The notes beneath the pieces were generated by a model that was not told the DNA's origin, searched no databases, and saw only the letters and a program-made list of their open reading frames with translations. The translations under genes and the position numbers were made by a program. Shown here piece after piece: positions 1 to 7,530 of a stretch of DNA of 64,000 nt. This DNA comes from Streptomyces sp. TRM68416 (lineage in GTDB: Bacteria > Actinomycetota > Actinomycetes > Streptomycetales > Streptomycetaceae): assembly GCF_014596915.1 (NCBI RefSeq), contig NZ_JACVWU010000006.1, forward strand, positions 248,001 through 312,000. The letters run 5' to 3'. Each line of letters starts with the position of its first letter. Within the stretch, counting starts at the first letter, position 1.

Positions 1-346
1 ACACCCCGGACCGGAGCGCCGCCTCCAGCAGGGTCTGGGTGCCCACCACGTTGGTGAGGACGAAGTCGGCGGCGCCGGTGATCGAGCGGTCCACATGGGA
101 CTCGGCGGCGAAGTGCACCACTTGGTCGGCCTGCTCCATCAGCTTGCCGACCAGTTCGGCGTCGCGGATGTCGCCCTGCACGAACTCCAGGCGGGGGTGG
201 TCGAGCGGGAGGTTGTCGAGGCTGCCCGCGTAGGTGAGCTTGTCCAGCACCGTGACGTGCCCGGCGTCGGACGCTTCGGACGCGAGCAGCATGCGGACGT
301 AGTGGGAGCCGATGAACCCGGCGGCGCCGGTGACGAGGAGGTTCAT
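1..346 (-). CDS. rmlB: dTDP-glucose 4,6-dehydratase, N-terminal part (runs off window)
   Basis: This is the N-terminal ~115 residues of an extended short-chain dehydrogenase. The start reads [18 protein letters not shown], so the Rossmann dinucleotide-binding motif TGAAGFIG is visible, followed by the conserved DKLTYAG and [11 protein letters not shown] stretches that mark RmlB. The enzyme converts dTDP-glucose to dTDP-4-keto-6-deoxyglucose in the cytoplasm, the entry step to dTDP-rhamnose and other deoxysugars. Its ATG overlaps the stop of rmlA by 4 nt, so the two are translationally coupled. The catalytic Tyr-Lys part lies outside the window, and so do any downstream sugar genes that would show whether this serves rhamnose or a glycosylated natural product. 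Confidence 0.93.
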   Translation of the reverse strand, partial: MNLLVTGAAGFIGSHYVRMLLASEASDAGHVTVLDKLTYAGSLDNLPLDHPRLEFVQGDIRDAELVGKLMEQADQVVHFAAESHVDRSITGAADFVLTNVVGTQTLLEAALRSGV

Positions 347-1410
347 GTGTGGATCTGCACCTTGCTGTGGTCGCCGAGGACGAGGCGGTGGGCGCTGGGG
401 ACGTGCGAGGCCGGGGTCACCTCGGCGTGCCGGCCGATCAGGGAGGACTCGATGCGGCCCACGCCGTCGATCGAGGAGTCGCGCAGCACGATGGAGAACT
501 CCAGTTCGCTGTCGGTGATCCGGCAGTTCTCGGCGATGGAGGTGAAGGGGCCGACGTAGGAGTGGTCGACGAGCGTTCCGGCGCCGATCACTGCGGGGCC
601 GACGATGCGCGAGTTGACGATCCGGGCGCCCTCCTCGACCACCACCCGGCCGACCGTCTCCGACCGGTCGTCGACCTCGCCGTCGATGCGCCGCGGGAGT
701 CCTTCCAGGACCGTGCGGTTGACCTCCAGCATGTCGTCGACGTTGCCGGTGTCCTTCCAGTAGCCCCTGATGACGGTGCACCGGACGTCGGCACGGGCGT
801 CGATGAGGTGCTGGATGGCGTGGGTGATCTCCAGCTCGCCGCGCCAGGACGGCTTGACGGCCCGGACGGCGTCGTGGATCGCGGGCGTGAACAGGTAGAC
901 GCCGACCAGGGCGAGGTCGCTCTTGGGGTGCTCGGGCTTCTCCTCCAGGCCGACGACGCCTCCCGCGCCGTCGAGTTCGGCGACGCCGAAGGCGCGGGGG
1001 TCGGGGACGCGGGTGAGGAGGATCTGGGCGTCGGGACGGTTGTGGCGGAACTCCTCCACCAGGGCGCTGATGCCGCCCACGATGAAGTTGTCGCCCAGGT
1101 ACATCACGAAGTCGTCGTCGCCGAGCCAGTCCCGCGCGATCAGCACCGCGTGGGCCAGCCCGAGCGGGTGTTCCTGGGGGATGTAGGTGATCCGGAGGCC
1201 GAACTTCGAGCCGTCGCCCACCGCTTCCTGGATCTCCGCGGCGGTGTCGCCGACGATCATGCCGACTTCGGTGATGCCGGCTTCGGCGATGGACTCCAGC
1301 CCGTAGAACAGCACAGCTTTGTTGGCGACCGGGACCAGCTGCTTGGCCGATGTGTGCGTGATCGGCCGCAGCCGTGTGCCGGCTCCGCCGGACAGCACGA
1401 GAGCCTTCAT
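343..1410 (-). CDS. rmlA: glucose-1-phosphate thymidylyltransferase, long form
   Basis: A 355-residue nucleotidyltransferase that makes dTDP-glucose from dTTP and glucose-1-phosphate. The N-terminus [16 protein letters not shown] is the classic G-G-x-G-T-R-L-R-P signature, followed by [17 protein letters not shown]. The C-terminal third has hexapeptide-like repeats (around residues 270-345), which places it in the long StrD-like form seen in actinomycete secondary-metabolite loci rather than the ~290-aa housekeeping form. An upstream in-frame extension to 1455 exists, but the conserved N-terminus begins at 1410. Coupled to rmlB by an ATGA overlap. Confidence 0.93.
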   Translation of the reverse strand: MKALVLSGGAGTRLRPITHTSAKQLVPVANKAVLFYGLESIAEAGITEVGMIVGDTAAEIQEAVGDGSKFGLRITYIPQEHPLGLAHAVLIARDWLGDDDFVMYLGDNFIVGGISALVEEFRHNRPDAQILLTRVPDPRAFGVAELDGAGGVVGLEEKPEHPKSDLALVGVYLFTPAIHDAVRAVKPSWRGELEITHAIQHLIDARADVRCTVIRGYWKDTGNVDDMLEVNRTVLEGLPRRIDGEVDDRSETVGRVVVEEGARIVNSRIVGPAVIGAGTLVDHSYVGPFTSIAENCRITDSELEFSIVLRDSSIDGVGRIESSLIGRHAEVTPASHVPSAHRLVLGDHSKVQIHT

Positions 1411-1505
1411 CTGCTTCACCTTAGCGTCGATCGCGCATAACCGATTGTTGACCACCTGACCGCTTCGTCACGCATGACCGCCGGGACCATGGCGGGCCGG
1501 GGCCG

Positions 1506-1925
1506 TCAGGTGTTGGGCCGGGCCACGCTGATGTCGCCCAGCGCGGAGTCCGGATCGCGCTCCATGGCCAGGTCGCCGAGGGAGACCAGGCCGACGGGGC
1601 GGCCGTGGTCGACGACCGGGATCCGCCGTACCGCGTGCTCCCGCATCAGTTCGACCGCGCGGTCCAGTTCGTCGTCCGGCCCTACGGTGTACAGGTCGTC
1701 GCTGCACGCTCCGGCGACGGTGGTCTGCTCCGGGTCGCCGCCCTCGCAGACGGACCGCACCACCAGGTCACGGTCGGTGACCAGGCCGCGCAGCCGGTCG
1801 CCGTCGGTCACCAGGACCGCGCCGAGGTCCTGGTCGCGCATGAGGCGGGCCACCGCCGCCACGGAGGCCTGCGGTTCCACGGTGACCGGCGCGGCGGTCA
1901 TGATGTCGCGGACGTGCTGGGTCAT
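1506..1925 (-). CDS. CBS-domain protein (Bateman pair)
   Basis: A 139-residue protein made almost entirely of two CBS motifs: residues about 5-60 (VRDIMTAAPVTVEPQASVAA, then GAVLVTDGDRLRGLVTDRDL) and about 70-130 (RRIPVVDHGRPVGLVSLGDLA). Paired CBS domains bind adenosyl ligands, and small stand-alone ones in Streptomyces are mostly of unknown target. The ATG at 1925 is preceded by GAGGAG at suitable spacing, so I use it rather than an upstream in-frame ATG. It is transcribed downstream of the SpoIIE phosphatase gene and separated from it by two spare copies of that gene's 3' end. Confidence 0.88.
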   Translation of the reverse strand: MTQHVRDIMTAAPVTVEPQASVAAVARLMRDQDLGAVLVTDGDRLRGLVTDRDLVVRSVCEGGDPEQTTVAGACSDDLYTVGPDDELDRAVELMREHAVRRIPVVDHGRPVGLVSLGDLAMERDPDSALGDISVARPNT

Positions 1926-1965
1926 GGCGTGCTCCTCGCTCGGGTGTCCGTGGCCCTCGGGTACC

Positions 1966-2073
1966 CGGAACTCAGCGGTCAAGCGGGGGTTCGCTCCAGA
2001 CCGGAATTCGGCGGTCGAGCGGGAGTGCCCTCCAGACCGGAACTCAGCGGTCGAGCGGGAGTTCGCTCCAGAC
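1966..2073. repeat. three 36-bp tandem copies of the spoIIE-like gene 3' end
   Basis: Three head-to-tail 36-bp units, at 1966-2001, 2002-2037 and 2038-2073. The third is the genuine 3' end of the SpoIIE-family gene and encodes VWSELPLDR plus TGA on the minus strand. The other two extend downstream of the stop. The first retains TGA at the equivalent position and the middle one reads CGA. The period is a multiple of three, so each unit keeps the reading frame. Confidence 0.9.
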
Positions 2074-4470
2074 CTGTTTGCCGCCGCTCACCGGGAGCGT
2101 CCCCCAGGACGCCGACATCGCCTCGACCAGGAGGATGCCGCGGCCTCCGGTGGCCTCCCAGCCGATGCTGGTCGGCTTGACGGGGGTGCGGGGCGAGGTG
2201 TCGGCGACGGCGATCCGGAGCCGGCCGTTGACCAGGGTGAGGTCCAGGCGGACCTGGCCGTCGGTGTGCACCAGGGCGTTGGTGACGAGTTCGGAGACCA
2301 CGAGCAGGACGGCGTCCGTCTGCACGCCGCTCAGGCCCCAGGAGCGCAGGGTGCGCCGGGTGAAGCGGCGGGCGTGGCCGACCGCCTCGGGGACGCGCCA
2401 CACCGTCCAGCTCTCGCGCAGCGGGCGCAGCGCCATGCCGTCGTAGCGCATGAGCAGCAGGGCGACGTCGTCGCTGCGGCGGGCGTTGCCGAGCAGACCG
2501 TCGGCGACCAGGCCGAGGTGGGCGGGGTCGGAGCCGGACAGGTCGCGGGCGAGGCGCTCCATGCCCTCGTCGATGTCGGCCTCGACGGACTCCACCAGGC
2601 CGTCCGTGGTCAGGGCGACGAGCGTGCCGGGCGACAGGCGCAGCGGGCTCATCGGGAAGTCGGCCTGGGTCATCACGCCGAGCGGCGGTCCGCCCTCGGC
2701 CTCGGCGATCTCCGTACGGCCGTCCGGGTGGCGCAGCACCGGGGGCAGGTGTCCGGCGCGTACGCACCAGGCGGTGCCCTCCTCCAGGTCGACGTCGACG
2801 TAGGCGCAGGTGGCGAAGAGGTCGGTCTCCATCTCCATGAGCAGCCGGTTGGCGTGGGAGACGACGACGTCGGGCGGGTGGCCCTCGGCGGCGTAGGCGC
2901 GCAGGGCGGTGCGCATCTGGCCCATCAGGGTGGCGGCGGCCGCGCTGTGGCCCTGGACGTCGCCGATGACGAGGGCGACATGGTTGTCGGGCAGCGGGAT
3001 CACGTCGTACCAGTCGCCGCCCAGTTCCAGGCCGGCGGTGCTGGGCAGGTAGCGGGCGACGGCCTCCCCGCCGGGCAGCCGGGGCAGTCGGCGGGGCAGC
3101 AGCTGGCGCTGGAGCATGCCGACGAGTTCGTGCTCGGCGTCGAAGGCACGGGCTCGCATCAGGGCCTGTCCCGCGAGGCCGGCGGAGGCGGTGAGCAGGG
3201 CGCGTTCGTCGGGGCCGAAATGGTGGGGGGCGTCCCAGCCGATCAGGCAGACGCCCGCCATGCGGCCCGCCGCGGGCAGCGGCAGGACCGCGAGCCCGCC
3301 GGGGCCGACCTCGGCGAGGGCGGGTTCCAGCGGGGTGCCGGCGGGCCAGATCCGGGAGCGGCCCTCGCGCAGGGCGGCGGCGAGGGTGGGCATCGCGCGG
3401 ACCGGGGCGTCGGGCCATTCGGTGCGCCACTCCAGGCGCCACAGCTCGGGCCAGGACTCCGGTTCGGGCGGGTCGAGGACGGTCACGACGAGCCGGTCGT
3501 TCTCCAGTTCGGCGAGCGCGATCCGGTCGGCGTGCAGCGGGGCGCGCAGGGCGGTGACCACGGCCTGGCTGACGTCACGGACCGTGCCGGCGGTGGCCAG
3601 GGCGGAGGCCAGACGCTGGACGCGGGCCACGTCGGTGACGTCCGAGCGCAGCTTGGAGGCGTCGGCGACGGTGCCCACCAGCCGTGCCGTGCGGCCCTCC
3701 CCGGCGGGCAGCAGACGTCCGCGCAGCCGCAGCCAGCGGGGCGGGCCGGTGGGCTGCAGCACCCGGAACTCCAGCTCGCGGTCGCCGACGGACAGGGGGT
3801 CGGACTCGACGGCGGACATCAGCGCGGGAAGGTCCTCCGGCACGGTCAGGCCCAGCAGGGTCTCGACCCGGCCGTCGAACTCGGCCCGGGTGAGCGCGAA
3901 CAGGTCGAGGATGTCGGAACCGACCTCGATCCGGCCGGAGTCCATAGCGAGGCTGAAGGCGCCCGCGGGCAGTTCACCGCCGGCGGGGGTGTGGGGCGGG
4001 GCGGGGTGGGCGAGGGCCTCGGCGACGAGCTCCAGACAGGCCCGGTCGTCGGTGTCGAAGCCGTCGGGACGCTCGCTCAGGGCCAGCAGGCAGCCGTTCC
4101 CGTCTCTTCCCGACGCCGGCAGCACGGCCAGGTGGACGTGCTCGCCGGGCTCCTGCGGCGCGTGCCAGACCGGCCGGCCCGTGCGGTGGGCGTCGGCCAT
4201 GGGGGACGGGCCCGAGACGGCGTAGCTGTCGCGCACCCCGTACTGGGTCCGCGGGGCTCCGGCCCACTCCACGAGGCAGAGCAGTTCGCCCTCCTCCGTC
4301 GGCGTGTAGACGGCGGCGAGGGCCGCGTGCGCGTAGACGAGCACCTGTTCGAGCATCCGACGCAGCCGCTCGGGTGAGTCGGCGTCGGCCAGGACCGTCT
4401 TCAGGGCGTCCTCGGCACGCAGCTTCCTCGATCCGCGTCCCGCAGCGCCCTCACTGACCACGTTGGCCAT
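2044..4470 (-). CDS. SpoIIE-family PP2C phosphatase with PAS, GAF and HATPase domains
   Basis: An 808-residue soluble regulator. The order appears to be a GAF-like sensor (about 15-150), a PAS domain (about 165-290, with the PPRWLRLRGRLLP stretch), a second GAF (about 300-460), a SpoIIE-type PP2C phosphatase (about 480-680, with GGDWYDVIPL, VIGDVQGHS and LVALTTDGLVE), and a C-terminal anti-sigma-like histidine-kinase ATPase (about 700-805, VSELVTNALVHT and GRGILLVE). Such proteins dephosphorylate anti-anti-sigma factors and may phosphorylate them through the HATPase. The start at 4470 is the first ATG after the divergent promoter region shared with the lanthipeptide locus. The last codons are part of a triplicated 36-bp segment. 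Confidence 0.9.
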   Translation of the reverse strand: MANVVSEGAAGRGSRKLRAEDALKTVLADADSPERLRRMLEQVLVYAHAALAAVYTPTEEGELLCLVEWAGAPRTQYGVRDSYAVSGPSPMADAHRTGRPVWHAPQEPGEHVHLAVLPASGRDGNGCLLALSERPDGFDTDDRACLELVAEALAHPAPPHTPAGGELPAGAFSLAMDSGRIEVGSDILDLFALTRAEFDGRVETLLGLTVPEDLPALMSAVESDPLSVGDRELEFRVLQPTGPPRWLRLRGRLLPAGEGRTARLVGTVADASKLRSDVTDVARVQRLASALATAGTVRDVSQAVVTALRAPLHADRIALAELENDRLVVTVLDPPEPESWPELWRLEWRTEWPDAPVRAMPTLAAALREGRSRIWPAGTPLEPALAEVGPGGLAVLPLPAAGRMAGVCLIGWDAPHHFGPDERALLTASAGLAGQALMRARAFDAEHELVGMLQRQLLPRRLPRLPGGEAVARYLPSTAGLELGGDWYDVIPLPDNHVALVIGDVQGHSAAAATLMGQMRTALRAYAAEGHPPDVVVSHANRLLMEMETDLFATCAYVDVDLEEGTAWCVRAGHLPPVLRHPDGRTEIAEAEGGPPLGVMTQADFPMSPLRLSPGTLVALTTDGLVESVEADIDEGMERLARDLSGSDPAHLGLVADGLLGNARRSDDVALLLMRYDGMALRPLRESWTVWRVPEAVGHARRFTRRTLRSWGLSGVQTDAVLLVVSELVTNALVHTDGQVRLDLTLVNGRLRIAVADTSPRTPVKPTSIGWEATGGRGILLVEAMSASWGTLPVSGGKQVWSELPLDR

Positions 4471-4658
4471 TACAGCGCTAATGAGACACCCGCGCAGCCC
4501 CTGTGACCGTTCGACGGAGGTTCGGTGGCCGGCGCGGTCGAAAGCGCCCGAACATGACTTGACGCATGCGTTCCGCACGGTGAGGTCGTGACAGACACGA
4601 CTGTCCGTGCCCGTCGGCCCGCTGGAAGGCTCGATGCCGTTTCCACGGAGGGGGACGC

Positions 4659-7265
4659 ATGGACAAGCGGTACGAGGTGTACGCGCTCGCCGACCGGCAC
4701 TTCTACGAGACGCCGGACCGGTTCTCGGCGGCGGACGAGCAGACACCGCTGTTCGAGACGGCACGGCGTGCCGTGCCCGAGGGGTGGGACGCGGCCCGGA
4801 CCGGTGACTGGCTGGCGCTGACGCCGCTCGGCACCGACGGTGCTCCGGCGCCCGGCCCGGCCCAGGGCTGGAAGATCCACGCCTCGGCCACTCGGGCGAA
4901 CGCGGCGCAGATCGCCGAGATCGTGTGGGAGTACTGCGTGCCGCGGCGCATCCCGTTCAAGTTCGTGCCGGGCCCGCACCTGGTGCACCTGCGCAACGCC
5001 AAGTACGCGCCGCGGGGCGGCAGCGGCAAGTTCGTCACCCTCTACCCCGCCGACGAGGACCAGCTGCACCTGGTGCTGCGTGAGCTGGGCGACCTGCTCA
5101 AGGGCTTCGAGGGGCCGTACATCCTCTCCGACCTGCGCTGGGAGGACGGTCCGCTCTACGTCCGGTACGGGGCGTTCGCGCGCTCCTTCGTGGTCGACGA
5201 GCGGGGGTCCCTGGTGCCCGCGGTGCGCGACGGCGCCGGACGGCTGGTGCCGGATCTGCGGACGCCGGCCTTCCAGGTGCCCGAGTGGGTGACGCTCCCG
5301 GACTTCCTCCAGCCGCAGCTTGCGGCCCGCAACACCACGACGGTGGGCGAGCTGCCGTACCGCATCGACAAGGCGCTGCACTTCTCCAACGGCGGCGGGG
5401 TGTACGTGGGCACCGACACCCGGGACGGGCGCCGGGTCGTGCTGAAGGAGGCGCGGCCGCACGCGGGGCTGGCCGCCGACGGGGCGGACGCGGTCGCCCG
5501 GCTCCGGCGGGAGCGGGACGCGCTGGAGCGGCTGTCGGGCACCGGTGTGGTGCCGGAGGTGCGGGACTGGTTCACGCTCGGCGACCACAGCTTCCTGGTC
5601 ATGGACTTCCTTGAGGGCCGCACGCTCAACTCGTTCTTCGCCGAGCGCCATCCGCTGCTCACCGCGGACCCCGACCCGGCGGCCGTGGCCGACTACGCCG
5701 CCTGGGCGGTGCGCGTCCACGGGCTGGTGGAGCGGGCGGTGCGGGCCGTGCACGAGCGCGGCATCGTCTTCCACGACCTTCAGGTCTTCAACATCATGGT
5801 GGCGCCCGACGAGGAGTCGGTGTTCCTGGTCGACTTCGAGGCGGCGGCACCCGCAGCGGAGCAGGGCCGCCAGGTGGTCGCCCACCCCGGCTTCTTCGCC
5901 CCCGCCGACCGGACCGGGCTCGACGTCGACCGCTACGCCCTGGCCTGTCTCCGGCTGGCGCTCTTCCTGCCCGTCACCACGCTGTTCGTGGTCGACCGGG
6001 GCAAGGCCGCCCATCTCGCCGAGGTGATCGCCGGCCAGTTCCCGGACGTGCCCCGGCGGTTCCTCGACGAGGCGGTCGCGGAGATCACCCGGGACGTGAC
6101 CCCGCGTCCGTCGGCGCCCGCGTCCACCTTCGTGGAGCCCGGGGACTGGCCCCACAGCCGCGACTCCATGGTCAAGGGCATCCTCGCCTCGGCCACCCCG
6201 GAACGCACCGACCGGCTCTTCCCCGGTGACATCGCCCAGTTCTCCGACGGCGGCGGGCTCGGGCTGGCGTACGGGGCGGCCGGGGTGCTGTACGCGCTGG
6301 ACGCGGTCGGCGCCGACCGCTACGAGGAGGGCGAGCGCTGGCTCCTCGCCCGCACCGCACCGCCACCGGCGGGCACCCCGCTCGGGCTGTACGACGGACT
6401 CGCCGGCGTCGCCCACGTCCTGAACCGGCTCGGCCACCGGCAGCGGGCGCTGGACCTGATGGACGCGGTCCTGAAGGAGCGGTGGCAGAACCTCTCCTCC
6501 GACCTGCGCGGCGGGCTGGCCGGCCTCGGCCTGGTGCTGGGCGAGCTGGCCCGCACGACCGGCGAGCCGGAACTCGCCGAGCGGGCCACCGAGGCCGCCG
6601 CCCTCCTCGTACAACGCCTGTCGGAGCCGCCCGCGCAGGCGCCGCGGGAGCGCCGGGCCGGGCTGCTGCGCGGTGCGAGCGGGCCCGCGCTGTTCCTGCT
6701 GCGGGAGTACGAACGCACCGGCGGGGACGGCCTGTTGGCGGCCGCCGGGGTGGCGCTGCGCCGGGACCTGGAGTGCTGCGCGACGGGCGAGAGCGGCGCG
6801 GTGGAGGTCCACGAGGGCTGGCGGACCCTGCCGTACCTCGGCGACGGCAGTGCGGGGATCGGGATGGTCCTCGACGACTACGCCGGTCATGTCCCGGACG
6901 CCGCGGCGGAGTTCGAGGCCGTGCGCGCGGGCATGGTGACCGCCGCCAGTTCCCGGTTCTACGCCCAGCCCGGCCTCTTCCAGGGCCGCGCCGGGATGAT
7001 CCTGCACCTGGCCCGGACCAGCACACCGGGCGACCACGCGCAGCGGCTGGCCGGGCAGATCGCCGGGCTCGGCTGGCTCGCGATGTCCTACGAGGGCCAA
7101 CTGGCCTTCCCCGGACAGCAGATGATGCGGCTGTCGATGGACCTGGGCACCGGGACGGCCGGCTGCCTGCTCGCGCTCGGCGCGGCCGTCGACCGCCGGG
7201 AGAGCGCACACCTGCCGTTCCTGCCACCGCTCGGACGGCCCACAGAACGCGGCTCCGCGACCTGA
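4659..7265 (+). CDS. class III lanthipeptide synthetase (LanKC, RamC/AmfT-like)
   Basis: An 868-residue trifunctional enzyme. Residues about 1-200 form the phospho-Ser/Thr lyase region. Residues about 225-490 form a Ser/Thr kinase with K263 in VVLKEA, the catalytic H372-D373-L in HDLQVFN, and the metal-binding D392 in DFE. Residues about 510-850 form a LanC-like cyclase (GLYDGLAGVAHVLNRL, GGLAGLGLVLGEL, FQGRAGMILHL). The enzyme should phosphorylate and dehydrate Ser residues of the 38-aa peptide encoded just downstream, then form lanthionine or labionin rings. Its ATG follows ACGGAGGGGG at good spacing. The five-gene layout matches the SapB (ram/amf) system. Whether the product is SapB itself or a paralogue cannot be decided here. 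Confidence 0.95.
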   Translation: MDKRYEVYALADRHFYETPDRFSAADEQTPLFETARRAVPEGWDAARTGDWLALTPLGTDGAPAPGPAQGWKIHASATRANAAQIAEIVWEYCVPRRIPFKFVPGPHLVHLRNAKYAPRGGSGKFVTLYPADEDQLHLVLRELGDLLKGFEGPYILSDLRWEDGPLYVRYGAFARSFVVDERGSLVPAVRDGAGRLVPDLRTPAFQVPEWVTLPDFLQPQLAARNTTTVGELPYRIDKALHFSNGGGVYVGTDTRDGRRVVLKEARPHAGLAADGADAVARLRRERDALERLSGTGVVPEVRDWFTLGDHSFLVMDFLEGRTLNSFFAERHPLLTADPDPAAVADYAAWAVRVHGLVERAVRAVHERGIVFHDLQVFNIMVAPDEESVFLVDFEAAAPAAEQGRQVVAHPGFFAPADRTGLDVDRYALACLRLALFLPVTTLFVVDRGKAAHLAEVIAGQFPDVPRRFLDEAVAEITRDVTPRPSAPASTFVEPGDWPHSRDSMVKGILASATPERTDRLFPGDIAQFSDGGGLGLAYGAAGVLYALDAVGADRYEEGERWLLARTAPPPAGTPLGLYDGLAGVAHVLNRLGHRQRALDLMDAVLKERWQNLSSDLRGGLAGLGLVLGELARTTGEPELAERATEAAALLVQRLSEPPAQAPRERRAGLLRGASGPALFLLREYERTGGDGLLAAAGVALRRDLECCATGESGAVEVHEGWRTLPYLGDGSAGIGMVLDDYAGHVPDAAAEFEAVRAGMVTAASSRFYAQPGLFQGRAGMILHLARTSTPGDHAQRLAGQIAGLGWLAMSYEGQLAFPGQQMMRLSMDLGTGTAGCLLALGAAVDRRESAHLPFLPPLGRPTERGSAT

Positions 7266-7320
7266 CGGAGTCGTGACCCAACCCTGTCCCCACGGACGAA
7301 CCCTTAAGGAAGGACACGAC

Positions 7321-7437
7321 ATGGCACTGCTCGACCTGCAGACGATGGAGTCCGAGGAGCACACCGAGGGCACGGCCAACAGCACGGTGAGCCTGCTGTC
7401 CTGTGTCAGCACGACGAGCGTTCTGCTCTGCCTCTGA
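7321..7437 (+). CDS. class III lanthipeptide precursor, SapB/AmfS family, 38 aa
   Basis: A 38-residue precursor just downstream of the synthetase, with SD GGAAGG before its ATG. The leader begins MALLDLQTMESEE, and the LLDLQxME motif is the family's recognition helix. The core has two exact S-x2-S-x3-C motifs: Ser21, Ser24, Cys28 and Ser30, Ser33, Cys37. This spacing gives two lanthionine or labionin rings in class III peptides. The remaining core residues are mostly Leu, Val and Thr, so the product should be amphiphilic, like the aerial-growth surfactant SapB. The leader/core boundary is inferred. A strong hairpin follows, between this gene and the transporter genes. Confidence 0.93.
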   Translation: MALLDLQTMESEEHTEGTANSTVSLLSCVSTTSVLLCL

Positions 7438-7458
7438 CGCACACACGCTCACAGCTCC

Positions 7459-7491
7459 GGGCGGTCCGCTCCCGCGAGGGAGGGGCCGCCC
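7459..7491 (+). terminator. hairpin between precursor and transporter genes
   Basis: Outer stem GGGCGG (7459-7464) pairs with CCGCCC (7486-7491), and inner stem CTCCC (7469-7473) pairs with GGGAG (7478-7482) around a GCGA tetraloop. It begins 21 nt after the precursor stop. There is no T-tract, so it may act as an attenuator or mRNA 3' stabiliser that raises precursor mRNA over transporter mRNA. Confidence 0.6.
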
Positions 7492-7530
7492 AGGGTCCTG
7501 CGTCCGCCGACCGGTGAGGGCCGCACCCGC

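Noticed and set aside
1474..4377. Very long plus-strand open frame (967 codons)
   Set aside because: It is antisense to the CBS and SpoIIE-family genes and its translation is Gly/Arg/Ala-rich without domains; a high-GC shadow frame.
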